Shown piece after piece: positions 1 through 8,085 of a stretch of 64,000 nt of DNA (positions are counted from its first letter, which is position 1; each line of letters begins with the position of its first letter). Made by a program: the position numbers and the translations under genes. This DNA is from Streptomyces rubiginosohelvolus. Lineage in GTDB: Bacteria > Actinomycetota > Actinomycetes > Streptomycetales > Streptomycetaceae. The stretch spans positions 1 to 64,000 of the forward strand of contig NZ_BMTW01000018.1 in NCBI RefSeq assembly GCF_014649875.1, in the 5' to 3' direction. The notes beneath the pieces were generated by a model, which saw nothing but the letters and a program-made list of their open reading frames with translations, was not told the DNA's origin and ran no database searches.

Positions 1-1739
1 CCCCAGCCCTCGCCGTGGTCCGCACGCCACACCCAGGTGTGGTCGATGATCGTGTCGTCGCTGTTGACGACGATGCTGGTGGTCGCCTTGCCGGGACCGG
101 CCCCGCCGATCCGCACGAACACATCCTGGAGCGATGTCGGGTTCGCCGAGTGATCGGCGGACGCGCCCTGCGGCCCGACCTCCAGCAGCGTCGGCGAGTT
201 GACCGGGCCCGCGTCGATGAGGAAGCCCGCCAGCTTCACCCCGTCCACATCGGCGACCTTCATCGCCGTCACCCCGTTGTCCGGGATGATCGTGGCCAGG
301 CCGAGGCCGAGGACGACGGTGTTCGCCCGGTTCACGTTGATCGTCTGGTCGATGTGGTAAACCCCGGGCGTGAAGAGCAGGTTGAGGCCCTGCGCCAGCG
401 CGGCGTTGATCGTCGCGGCCGTGGCGCCCTGCTTGACGACATAGAAGCGGTTCAGCGGGATGGACTCGCCGGGCTGGGTTCCGCCGTCCCACGAGACGCC
501 GCGCGCGTTGACGCGCTTCGCGGGGACGAAGACCTTGTACTCGTTGGCGTCGAGGTAGAGGAACGGCTTCTCGCGGGAGATCGGGGTGGTGTCCAGCGTG
601 GTGTACGGCGGGGTCGGGTAGCTCGCCGCGGGGGCGCCCTGGACGCCCGAGAACGTCATGTTCCACACGGCGTTGGTCCAGCCGCCGACGGAGCTGTCGC
701 GGGTGTACCACTGCTGCTGGGAGTAGGGGCCGACCGTGCCGTCGATCTTGGAGTCGGCGATGTAGCCGCCGCTGGCCCAGCCGTAACCGTCGGGCGCGAG
801 GTTCAGCCCGCCCTTGACGTGCATCCGGCGGAACGGGGCCGCCTGGGAGACCGCCCAGCGGTTGGTCCCGGAGACCGGGTTCAGGGTCAGGTTCTCCGCC
901 GAGCGCCAGAAGTTCTGCGTCGCGTTGCCGTTGAACCAGCCCGCGTCCACGGTCACATCGCCGTTGAACGTGGTGGCGTTCGGGTTGAGGCCGAGCCCTG
1001 CGATCTGCGTGTAGAAGCCGATCTGCGCGTTGATGTTGTTGTACGTGCCCGGCTTGAAGAGGAGCGCGTGCCGGCCGCTGCCGAACTGGGCCTCCTCCTG
1101 CTGCTGGAAGATCTCGTCGACCTTGCCCTGGATGTTCGGCGTGGACGGGTCGAAGACATGGACGTTCGGACCGAGGTCGCCGCCGCCCGGGATCTCCGGT
1201 CCGCCGCCCCCGTCACGCGTACCGAAGACCTTGAACTCCCAGAGCGAGTAGCCGTAGCCGGTGGCCCGCTCGGTGCCGGTCAGACGTACGTACCGGGCGT
1301 CGCCGGAGACGGTGAGGGTCTCGTTGCCGCCCGCCGAAGTGGTGGTGCTGTAGGCGGTCGTCCAGTCGGTGCCGTTGGTCGAGAGCTCGATGCGGTAGCT
1401 CTTGGCGTGCGCGGCCTCCCAGGCGAGTTCGACCCGGCTGAGAGCGGCCGGGGAGCCGAGGTCGATCCGGATCCACTGGGGGTCGGCGAACGCGCTGGAC
1501 CAGCGGGTCCCGCCGTCCCCGTCGACGGCGTTGCCCGCCGCGGTGCCGCCGTTCTCCTGGCTGGAGGCGGTCACCGTGCTGCCCTGGGAGAGCAGGACGG
1601 GCGCGGCCTGTGCCGGAGCCGCCTGCACGGCCGCGAGCAGGGTCGCGACCAGGGCGGTGATGACCGCGAGGGCCAGCGTGCGCCGTCGACGGGATGCGGC
1701 CAGGGGAGGCCGCGAGGGTCTGACGAGGGCAACGGACAT
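1..1739 (-). CDS. Secreted F5/8C-domain beta-helix (pectate-lyase-like) protein, C-terminus cut by window edge
   Basis: Only the first ~579 residues are in the window; the reading frame is still open at base 1. The protein begins with an arginine-rich n-region and a long hydrophobic segment ending in APAQAA (about residues 1-46), a Sec or Tat signal. A discoidin/F5-8C carbohydrate-binding domain follows (about 48-165, with RWSSAFADPQWIRIDLG). The rest is asparagine/glycine-rich beta-helix sequence of the pectate-lyase-like type, often misannotated in Streptomyces as adenylyl cyclase or coagulation factor. I infer an extracellular polysaccharide-active protein; the substrate is unknown, but the divergent neighbour is a GH16 glucanase with the same binding module, so a beta-glucan is plausible. 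Start chosen at the ATG ending at 1739, just after the signal-peptide n-region. Confidence 0.8.
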   Translation of the reverse strand, partial: MSVALVRPSRPPLAASRRRRTLALAVITALVATLLAAVQAAPAQAAPVLLSQGSTVTASSQENGGTAAGNAVDGDGGTRWSSAFADPQWIRIDLGSPAALSRVELAWEAAHAKSYRIELSTNGTDWTTAYSTTTSAGGNETLTVSGDARYVRLTGTERATGYGYSLWEFKVFGTRDGGGGPEIPGGGDLGPNVHVFDPSTPNIQGKVDEIFQQQEEAQFGSGRHALLFKPGTYNNINAQIGFYTQIAGLGLNPNATTFNGDVTVDAGWFNGNATQNFWRSAENLTLNPVSGTNRWAVSQAAPFRRMHVKGGLNLAPDGYGWASGGYIADSKIDGTVGPYSQQQWYTRDSSVGGWTNAVWNMTFSGVQGAPAASYPTPPYTTLDTTPISREKPFLYLDANEYKVFVPAKRVNARGVSWDGGTQPGESIPLNRFYVVKQGATAATINAALAQGLNLLFTPGVYHIDQTINVNRANTVVLGLGLATIIPDNGVTAMKVADVDGVKLAGFLIDAGPVNSPTLLEVGPQGASADHSANPTSLQDVFVRIGGAGPGKATTSIVVNSDDTIIDHTWVWRADHGEGW

Positions 1740-1803
1740 GTCTGATCTCCTGAAAGGTCAGGTGGGCGGGGGTGGTTCAGCTGCGGGCGCGCTCCACAGA
1801 ACA

Positions 1804-1819
1804 GAGAGAGCGCTCTCTC
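1804..1819. promoter_or_regulatory. LacI/CebR-type operator palindrome 1
   Basis: The sequence GAGAGAGCGCTCTCTC is a perfect 16-bp palindrome centred on AGCGCT. That core is typical of LacI/GalR-family operators; the Streptomyces cellobiose repressor CebR uses TGGGAGCGCTCCCA. It lies 65 bp upstream of the minus-strand beta-helix gene. Confidence 0.75.
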
Positions 1820-2039
1820 GGTAGCCGAATGATTCTCCCGTGTTTCCGTCGCGTCAAGAGTTGTGCACAGGATTGGCGCCTCGGCTCTTCCGGCGGAGGC
1901 GATGTTTCATCTCCTGAAAGCCCAGCGGCAGTTGACCTGGCATCAGCGTGACAAGTCGGACGCTGTCGCTGTGGCATCTGGAATCAAACCGGCCGTAACC
2001 CTTGACGGTTCACTCCGCTCCGGCCACGCTCCCCACTGC

Positions 2040-2055
2040 GGGGGAGCGCTCTCTC
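2040..2055. promoter_or_regulatory. LacI/CebR-type operator palindrome 2
   Basis: GGGGGAGCGCTCTCTC shares the AGCGCT core and the complete right half of the palindrome at 1804-1819, with a degenerate left half. It ends 32 bp before the GH16 start codon, a position fit for repression. Confidence 0.7.
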
Positions 2056-2087
2056 GGCCTCATCCCCTCACAGAGCAAGGAGTTCGC

Positions 2088-3821
2088 ATGGAAGCCCGTG
2101 GAACACCACGGTTGCGCGGTGCCCTGGCGGTCATGGCCGCCGTGGCCCTCCTGTTCACCCTCTCGGTGGCCGTCGCCCCCGAACGCGCCGCCGCCGCTGC
2201 CGTTCTCGTCTCCCAGGGAAAGCCGGCCACCGCCTCCAGCACCGAAGCGCCCTTCACGGCCCCGTCCGCCGTCGACGGCGACACCTCCACCCGCTGGTCC
2301 AGCGGCTTCACCGACGACGAGTGGATCCGTATCGACCTGGGCGCGAGCACCTCGATCGGACAGGTCGTCCTCAACTGGGAGGCCGCGTACGCCAAGGGCT
2401 ACCGCCTGGAGGTCTCCGACAACGGGGCCGACTGGCGGACCGTCCACTCCACCACCACCGGCTCCGGAGGCGTCGAGACCCTGACGGTCTCCGGGACCGG
2501 CCGCTACATCCGGATGCACGGCACCGAGCGCGCCACCCCCTGGGGCTACTCCCTTCACGAGTTCCAGGTCTACTCCACCACCGGCGGCACCGCCCCCGGC
2601 GACGACGTCCTGCTCTCGTACGGAAAGACCGGATCGGCCTCGACCTCCCAGCATGACGGCACCTGCTGGGAGTGCTCCCCGGACAAGGCCTTCGACCGCG
2701 ACCCCGCCAGCCGCTGGGCGACCAGCCCCGAGGGCGGCTGGACCGACCCGGGCTGGATCGCGGTCGATCTCGGCGCCCGCGCGGAGATCAGCCGGGTGGT
2801 CCTCCAGTGGGACCCGGCGTACGCCAGGGCCTACCGCATCGAGGTCTCCGACAACGGGACCGACTGGACGACGATCCACTCCACCACCACCGGCACCGGC
2901 TTCAAGGAGACGCTGGACGTCAGCGGCACCGGCCGGCACGTACGCCTGTACGCCACGCAGCGCAGCGGTGAATACGGCTACTCGCTCTGGGAGTTCCAGG
3001 TCTGGGGCACCGGCGGAGCGCCGATCCCCGCACCGCCGCTGCCCGCGGACCCCACGTACGACCGGCTGGTGTTCAGCGACGAGTTCAACGGCCCCGCCGG
3101 CGCGGCGCCCGACCCGGCCAAGTGGGTCCCGGAGACCGGCACCGGGCCCAACAACGAGCTGGAGTACTACACCAACAACAAGAACGCGGCCCAGGACGGC
3201 AACGGCAGCCTCGTCCTGGAGGCCCGCCGCGAGGCGACCCCCGGTTCCGCCTGCCCGCCCGACCCGCTGAGCGGCAGCACCACGTGCCAGTACACCTCGG
3301 CGCGGCTCAACACCTACGGGAAGTTCCAGTTCACCTACGGCCGGGTCGAGGCCCGCATCAAGGTCTCCGGTACGCAGGGGCTCTGGCCCGCGTTCTGGAT
3401 GCTGGGCGCGGACTACTTCGACCAGGGGCGTCCGTGGCCCTACACCGGTGAGATCGACATCATGGAGCACGTCGGCAAGGAGCCGAACACCACGTACTCC
3501 ACCCTGCACGCACCCGCGTACAACGGCGCGGCCGGCTACGGAGCCCCGTACTCCCTGCCGGGCGGGGCGAACTTCGCCGACGCCTTCCACACCTTCGCCG
3601 TGGACTGGAACAGCAAGGGCATGACGTTCCGGGTCGACGGCAACGTCACGCACACGGTCGACAAGGAGGAGCTGGAGAGCACCCGCGGACCCTGGGTGTT
3701 CGACCACGACTTCTTCCTCATCCTCAACAACGCGGTCGGCGGTGACTGGCCCGGTCCGCCTGACGCCACCACCCGCTTCCCGCAGAAGATGAGCATCGAC
3801 TACATCAAGGTCTGGCAGTAG
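2088..3821 (+). CDS. Secreted GH16 beta-glucanase with two F5/8C domains
   Basis: A 577-aa secreted glycoside hydrolase. Residues 1-37 form a signal peptide (hydrophobic core then PERAAAAA). Two F5/8C (discoidin) carbohydrate-binding domains follow at about 38-160 and 168-300; they share RIDLG/AVDLG-type strands and a terminal YSLxEFQV motif. The C-terminal GH16 domain spans about 318-577 and carries the catalytic signature EIDIMEHVG, with nucleophile E455, D457 and acid/base E460. This signature fits endo-beta-1,3-(1,4)-glucanases (laminarinase/lichenase type). The start is the ATG at 2088 with AAGGAG at 2077-2082; the open frame extends upstream but contains no comparable ribosome site. The upstream LacI-type box suggests induction by a glucan oligosaccharide. 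Confidence 0.93.
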   Translation: MEARGTPRLRGALAVMAAVALLFTLSVAVAPERAAAAAVLVSQGKPATASSTEAPFTAPSAVDGDTSTRWSSGFTDDEWIRIDLGASTSIGQVVLNWEAAYAKGYRLEVSDNGADWRTVHSTTTGSGGVETLTVSGTGRYIRMHGTERATPWGYSLHEFQVYSTTGGTAPGDDVLLSYGKTGSASTSQHDGTCWECSPDKAFDRDPASRWATSPEGGWTDPGWIAVDLGARAEISRVVLQWDPAYARAYRIEVSDNGTDWTTIHSTTTGTGFKETLDVSGTGRHVRLYATQRSGEYGYSLWEFQVWGTGGAPIPAPPLPADPTYDRLVFSDEFNGPAGAAPDPAKWVPETGTGPNNELEYYTNNKNAAQDGNGSLVLEARREATPGSACPPDPLSGSTTCQYTSARLNTYGKFQFTYGRVEARIKVSGTQGLWPAFWMLGADYFDQGRPWPYTGEIDIMEHVGKEPNTTYSTLHAPAYNGAAGYGAPYSLPGGANFADAFHTFAVDWNSKGMTFRVDGNVTHTVDKEELESTRGPWVFDHDFFLILNNAVGGDWPGPPDATTRFPQKMSIDYIKVWQ

Positions 3822-3840
3822 GAAACCCGCAGGTCCCGGC

Positions 3841-3875
3841 CGTCCGGGCGGTGCGTTCCCCGCACCGCCCGGACG
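3841..3875. terminator. Bidirectional terminator hairpin
   Basis: A perfect 15-bp inverted repeat (3841-3855 with 3861-3875, 5-nt loop TTCCC) lies between the convergent GH16 and DUF3048 genes. Confidence 0.8.
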
Positions 3876-3887
3876 CCCTTCCGCGCT

Positions 3888-4838
3888 TCAGCCGCGCGGC
3901 GCGTACAGGATCCACAGCGGTCCCTCGGCGAGATCGACGCGGCGTCCGTCGGGGGTGCTGAACACCGTGTCCGCGTCGGCGGAGCTCCGGGCCCACCGGG
4001 CGTCGTACGCCCGGCCGTCCCGCAGGACGACCGCGTCCCCCGACCCCACGGTCTCGGTGAACGGCGTGTTGTTCCCCGACCGGTCACGGAAGTCCGACTC
4101 CCGTACGTCCACGTCCTGGACGACGACCGTACCGGCCCCGATCCGCTCGCCCTCGACCGTACGGGCGGGGGCGCCGTCCAGCGAGACGAGCCACCGCTCG
4201 CCCTCCGCGGACCAGGTGAACGTCACCGACGCGGACGGATAGCGGACCGTACGGCTGTCCTCCGGCTCCCCGCCGGGCGGCGGCGCGCCGACCTTGAGCC
4301 CGAGCTCCGCCACGGCATCCGCACCGGAGGCCGTGAACGGGATCCTTTCCGGCCGCAGATACAGGTTGTGCGGCGCGGGCCGGTCCGGGCCCCGGAAGTA
4401 CGCCTGGGGCGCCTTCGAAGGCGGTACGGGGTCCAGCGGCGCGCGGTCGATGACCGGCAGCAGCCTGCTCTGGGCCCCCGAGAAGGCCAGCGTCGGCCGG
4501 TCGAACTGCCGCAGCAGCTCCAGATCGGTCTCCCGCGCGCTGCGCACGGGGCCGATGACCGGCGGCAGGTCGGAGGAGTACACGGCGAGGATGCGGCTCA
4601 GGCCCGCCTCCACCTGCTCCACGTAGACGATGTCGGCCCGCTCCAGCCCGGTGTGGGGGCGTGCGGGCGCCACATTGTCGATCTTCACGGCGAGTACGTC
4701 GGTGGCTCCGCCCGTACGGGGGGACGGGCTGGTGGAGGAGGGCGCCGAACCGTCGCCGCCCGTGCACGCGGCGGTCACGGCCAGCACGAGCACGGCGAAC
4801 AGCGCTGCGGCCCGGTTCTTCACTCCGGCTGCGGACAT
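3888..4838 (-). CDS. DUF3048 domain-containing lipoprotein (YerB-like)
   Basis: A 316-aa protein beginning with a signal peptide and a lipobox-like TAAC (about residues 21-24), then a Ser/Pro/Thr-rich linker. The body matches the DUF3048/YerB family: an N-terminal half with AVKIDNVAPARPHTGLERAD and EQVEAGLSRILAVY, and a C-terminal half with the GNNTPFTETVGSGDAVVLRDG region, where family members often have RTQ-like substrate-site residues. The function of the family is not established; it is extracytoplasmic. The ATG at 4838 is preferred because it opens the signal peptide; the frame upstream lacks coding character. Confidence 0.85.
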   Translation of the reverse strand: MSAAGVKNRAAALFAVLVLAVTAACTGGDGSAPSSTSPSPRTGGATDVLAVKIDNVAPARPHTGLERADIVYVEQVEAGLSRILAVYSSDLPPVIGPVRSARETDLELLRQFDRPTLAFSGAQSRLLPVIDRAPLDPVPPSKAPQAYFRGPDRPAPHNLYLRPERIPFTASGADAVAELGLKVGAPPPGGEPEDSRTVRYPSASVTFTWSAEGERWLVSLDGAPARTVEGERIGAGTVVVQDVDVRESDFRDRSGNNTPFTETVGSGDAVVLRDGRAYDARWARSSADADTVFSTPDGRRVDLAEGPLWILYAPRG

Positions 4839-4918
4839 GACGACCGCCCTTCCGGGGCGCCGGCCGACGACATCTGCGGAACGTCGTCGCGTCGCGGTCC
4901 CTCGTCCATCATCCACCA

Positions 4919-5497
4919 TCACGTGTCCGGTGCGCCCGGTCGCGCGGGAGGCCGTGCCCGGGCCGGACGGTCGCGGCACACCGGACACCGTTCCCTGCCG
5001 TCCCAGGCCTCCCACCCGAAGGACTCGGGCGAGAACGCGCGGTCCTTCAGCTCCCCGCGCACCGACACCCGGTAGGCCCAGACCAGGTCGAGGTAGGGGT
5101 GGTAGGCGTCGTGGAACGCGGACGAGGTGTGCGTCGCGCCCGAGCCCACGACCCGCTGGACGGCGCGCAACTGCTGGAACATCGCCTGCCCGGCGCCCGC
5201 CACCTGGGCGGAGGCGTCGATGAAGAACCGCTCGCGCACCTCGTGGACGCCTGCTTCGTCGAGGGCCGCGCGGGCGGCCAGATCCGGATCGACGCCCGGA
5301 TCCTGCGCCTGGGCTATGCCACGCAGCCGGGTGTGGCACTTCCCCACGGCGGCGATGAACTCGATGTACACCGAACGCCGCCGCTCGTCGGCCTCCCGGT
5401 CCCTCTCATGGCGCTGGCGCAGCCGGTCCGCCAGCACCGTGCCCGATATCGCGATGAATCCGCCGCTCACGGTGGCGATGAGCGTGCCCCAGTCCAC
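4919..5497 (-). CDS. Small membrane-anchored protein of unknown function, end of the B12 operon
   Basis: A 192-aa protein with one N-terminal hydrophobic segment (about residues 5-24, LIATVSGGFIAISGTVLADRL-like) followed by a highly charged R/E-rich region and a soluble helical domain. A CPVC pair near the C-terminus (ERCPVCRDRP) could bind metal. Actinomycetes carry many unnamed proteins with this layout. It starts 21 bp after the ECF S component and is probably the last gene of the cobalamin-riboswitch operon, but its function is unknown and co-transcription is inferred only from spacing. Confidence 0.7.
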   Translation of the reverse strand: MDWGTLIATVSGGFIAISGTVLADRLRQRHERDREADERRRSVYIEFIAAVGKCHTRLRGIAQAQDPGVDPDLAARAALDEAGVHEVRERFFIDASAQVAGAGQAMFQQLRAVQRVVGSGATHTSSAFHDAYHPYLDLVWAYRVSVRGELKDRAFSPESFGWEAWDGRERCPVCRDRPARARPPARPGAPDT

Positions 5498-5518
5498 TGC
5501 TGTTCCCCCTGAAGACGA

Positions 5519-6406
5519 TCACGGTGTACGCGTCGTCGAATCTATCCCCGCCGAACCCTCGCCATCCGGCTTTCGGGCGGCGAAGCGCACCGGCGCCCGG
5601 AAGCGCGCCTTGCGCGCGGCCCGGCGGAACGTGGTGAGGACGGCGGGGCCCGCCAGCATCACGCAGACGAAGTTCGTGACGGCGCGTCCGGTGTCCCAGC
5701 CCAGCGACGTGGCCACGTCGAACGCCAGGTAGCGCTGCCACTGTTCGGTGAAGGGGAGCCCCGGAAGGTAGGCGATCGAGCTGTTCGGGTCCACCGAGAA
5801 CGGCCAGAACGACAGGTTCAGCAGAAAGCCGAAGAGATAGCCGGAGAGCGATCCGTAGACGGCGAGCATCAGGACCTCGCGGCGCCCCGTGGCCCGGGGC
5901 AGCAGACCCGCGAGCATGCCGACGAACGCGCAGCCGAACATCTGGTACGGCATCCAGGGGCCGACCCCGCCGGTGATCAGCGCGGACGCGAACAGGGATG
6001 TGCAGCCCAGGGTGAAGCCGAAGCCGGGACCGTAGACCCGGCCCGCCAGGACGAGGACGAAGAACACCGTCTCGATGCCCGCCGTCCCCGCCCCGAGCGG
6101 GCGCAGCGCCGCGTTCACGGCGGAGAGCACCCCGAGCATCGCCAGTGCCTTGGAGTTGATGCCGCCCTCGGCGATCTCGGAGATCACGACGCACAGGACG
6201 AGGACGAGCAGCACACCGAAGATGAGCGGCGGCGCGTAGGCCGCACCCAGCTTGCCCGGGGCGACGACGAAGGGCCAGAAGAAGGCGACCAGACCGAGGA
6301 AGGCCGCCATGGCGATCACGATTCCGGCGCGCGGGGCGATACGGATGGCGCCGGCGGAGCGCTCGGTGAGGACGTTGACGTCCTTGAGACCGTCGAGGTT
6401 CTTCAC
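5519..6406 (-). CDS. ECF transporter S component (putative cobalamin-binding, CbrT-like)
   Basis: A 295-aa integral membrane protein with about six hydrophobic helices (first at about residues 28-50). It has the general character of energy-coupling-factor S components of the CbrT/cobalamin group: long helices, GGINSKALAML, and a PWMPYQMFGCAFVGMLAG segment in the substrate-cavity region. In the family the S component gives substrate specificity to an ECF module. Cobalamin is assigned from context: the operon begins with a cobalamin riboswitch. The start codon overlaps the ATPase stop by 4 nt (ATGA), so translation is coupled. A queuosine or pyrimidine substrate is not excluded by sequence alone. 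Confidence 0.85.
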   Translation of the reverse strand: MKNLDGLKDVNVLTERSAGAIRIAPRAGIVIAMAAFLGLVAFFWPFVVAPGKLGAAYAPPLIFGVLLVLVLCVVISEIAEGGINSKALAMLGVLSAVNAALRPLGAGTAGIETVFFVLVLAGRVYGPGFGFTLGCTSLFASALITGGVGPWMPYQMFGCAFVGMLAGLLPRATGRREVLMLAVYGSLSGYLFGFLLNLSFWPFSVDPNSSIAYLPGLPFTEQWQRYLAFDVATSLGWDTGRAVTNFVCVMLAGPAVLTTFRRAARKARFRAPVRFAARKPDGEGSAGIDSTTRTP

Positions 6407-8085
6407 GCGTCCGCCTCTCCGTCCCGCAGCACCGCGGTCACCTGGTCGACCGTCAAGTACGTCAGGGGTGCGAGGATCTTGGCCACCTGCGGGGCGAAGA
6501 CCGGCGAGGCGACGATCACTTCAGTGGTCGGTCCGTCCGCGACGATGTCGCCCTCGGCCAGGACGACGACCCGGTCCGCGGCGCGCGCGGCGAACTCGAC
6601 GTCATGGGTGGAGACCACCACCGACCGCCCCTCGGCGGCCAGTTCGTCGACCATCGCGATCAGTATGGTCTTCGCCCGGTAGTCGAGACCGCGCGTCGGT
6701 TCGTCCAGCAGCAGCACCCGGGGGGCCGCTGACAGCTGGATCGCGAGGACCAGCGCCAGCTTCTGCCCCTCGGAGAGATCACGGGGGTGCGTGGCCCCGT
6801 CGATGCCCGGAGCCAGCCGGTCCAGGATCGCCCGGGCGGACGGCCCCGTGGCCCGGGTCGCGGCCTTACCCCCGGTCCCGGACTCGGTGTCCGCCTGGTC
6901 GAGTTCCTGCTTGACGCTCTCCAGATAGAGCAGGTCGGTCGGGGTCTGCGGAACCAGCCCGACCAGCCGCCGGGCCTCGGCGGCCGACAGCTTCTTCGGG
7001 TCGCCGCCCTTCGCCGCGTCCGGCGCCCCGGACTCGTCGCGGCCGACCCGGACCGTACCGGCCGTACGGGGCCCCGAACCCTGAAGCGCCCACAGCAGCG
7101 ACGACTTGCCCGAGCCGTTGCGCCCCATCAACGCCGTGACCTCCCCGGCCCGCAGGTCGAGGTCGACCTCGCGCACCGCCGGGACACCCCGGTAGGCGAC
7201 CGTGATCCCCCGGGCACCGAGCAGAGTCGCGCCCGGTGCGTCCGGCACCGCGCGCACCGGCGGGGGAGTCGCTCCCTCCAGCGCCGTACGCAGCGGCCGG
7301 GCGGCCCTGCGGGCGTCGCGTACGGACAGGGGCAGGGGCGACCAGCCCGCAGCCCGGCCCAGCTCCACGATGGGCGGGGCGATCGACGACGCCGTGAAGA
7401 TCTCCGACGGCGGCCCCGCGACCACCCGCCCGTTCCCCGGCAGATGGATGACCCGGTCGGCGTACTGCACCACCCGCTCCAGCCGGTGCTCGGCCAGCAG
7501 CACCGTCACCCCCAGGTCGTGGACCAGCCGGGTCACCGCGGCCAGCACCTCCTCGGCCGCCGTCGGGTCGAGCGCGGACGTCGGCTCGTCCAGCACCAGG
7601 ACCCGCGGGTGGGCGGTGAGCACGGAACCGATCGCGACGCGCTGCTGCTGACCGCCGGACAGCTCGTGCAGCGCCCGATGGCGCAGATCAGCCAGTCCGA
7701 GCAGATCGAGCGTCTCCTCGACCCGTTTGCGCATCACCGTCGGCGAGATCGCCAACTGCTCCATCGCGTAAGCCAGTTCCTCCTCGACCGTGTCCGTGAC
7801 GAAGCCGTCCAGCGGGTCCTGGCCCACCACGCCCACGACATCGGCGAGTTCACGCGGCGGATGGTCGGCGGTGTCGCGGCCGTCGACCGTGACCGTGCCG
7901 TACAGCGTGCCTCCGGTGAAGTGCGGGACGAGCCCGTTGACCGCGCCCAGCAGGGTCGACTTGCCGACCCCCGTGTGGCCCACCACGAGGCACAGTTCGC
8001 CCTCGTCGACCGAGAGGTTCACGTCCCGCAGGACCGGCTCGTCGGCGCCGTCGTACACGACGGACACCCGGTCGAAGGTGATCAT
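6403..8085 (-). CDS. ECF transporter ATPase, two nucleotide-binding domains fused
   Basis: A 560-aa cytoplasmic ABC protein carrying two complete ATPase domains. Domain 1: Walker A GHTGVGKST (residues 36-44), signature LSGGQQQRV (about 140), Walker B RVLVLDEPTSALD. Domain 2: Walker A GRNGSGKSS (about 319-327), signature LSEGQKLA (about 436), Walker B RVLLLDEPTRGLD. This equals an EcfA-EcfA' pair in one chain, as in the CbrV/YkoD type. Domain 2 has a degenerate signature (LSEGQ in place of LSGGQ), common in one half of such heterodimers. The start overlaps the T-component stop (ATGA), as does the stop with the S-component start. Confidence 0.93.
   Translation of the reverse strand: MITFDRVSVVYDGADEPVLRDVNLSVDEGELCLVVGHTGVGKSTLLGAVNGLVPHFTGGTLYGTVTVDGRDTADHPPRELADVVGVVGQDPLDGFVTDTVEEELAYAMEQLAISPTVMRKRVEETLDLLGLADLRHRALHELSGGQQQRVAIGSVLTAHPRVLVLDEPTSALDPTAAEEVLAAVTRLVHDLGVTVLLAEHRLERVVQYADRVIHLPGNGRVVAGPPSEIFTASSIAPPIVELGRAAGWSPLPLSVRDARRAARPLRTALEGATPPPVRAVPDAPGATLLGARGITVAYRGVPAVREVDLDLRAGEVTALMGRNGSGKSSLLWALQGSGPRTAGTVRVGRDESGAPDAAKGGDPKKLSAAEARRLVGLVPQTPTDLLYLESVKQELDQADTESGTGGKAATRATGPSARAILDRLAPGIDGATHPRDLSEGQKLALVLAIQLSAAPRVLLLDEPTRGLDYRAKTILIAMVDELAAEGRSVVVSTHDVEFAARAADRVVVLAEGDIVADGPTTEVIVASPVFAPQVAKILAPLTYLTVDQVTAVLRDGEADA

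Larger units (their letters stand above)
1740..2087. promoter_or_regulatory. Divergent promoter region of the two F5/8C glycanase genes
   Basis: This 348-bp gap separates two outward-facing secreted carbohydrate-active genes. It holds no ORF that I would support. It contains two LacI-type operator-like palindromes, one near each gene (1804-1819 and 2040-2055), so both genes are probably under one sugar-responsive repressor. Confidence 0.7.

Noticed and set aside
15..1745. Long plus-strand open frame of 576 codons over the beta-helix gene
   Set aside because: Antisense shadow in GC-rich DNA; the translation is Arg/Val/Gly-rich without domains, while the minus strand encodes a signal peptide and F5/8C domain.
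1863..2087. N-terminal extension of the GH16 enzyme by 75 residues
   Set aside because: It would read through the operator and place the signal peptide internally; ATG 2088 has a good RBS.
3888..5339. A 483-aa extended version of the DUF3048 protein
   Set aside because: The first 166 residues are low-complexity and overlap the minus-strand gene at 4919-5497; the lipoprotein signal peptide starts at 4838.
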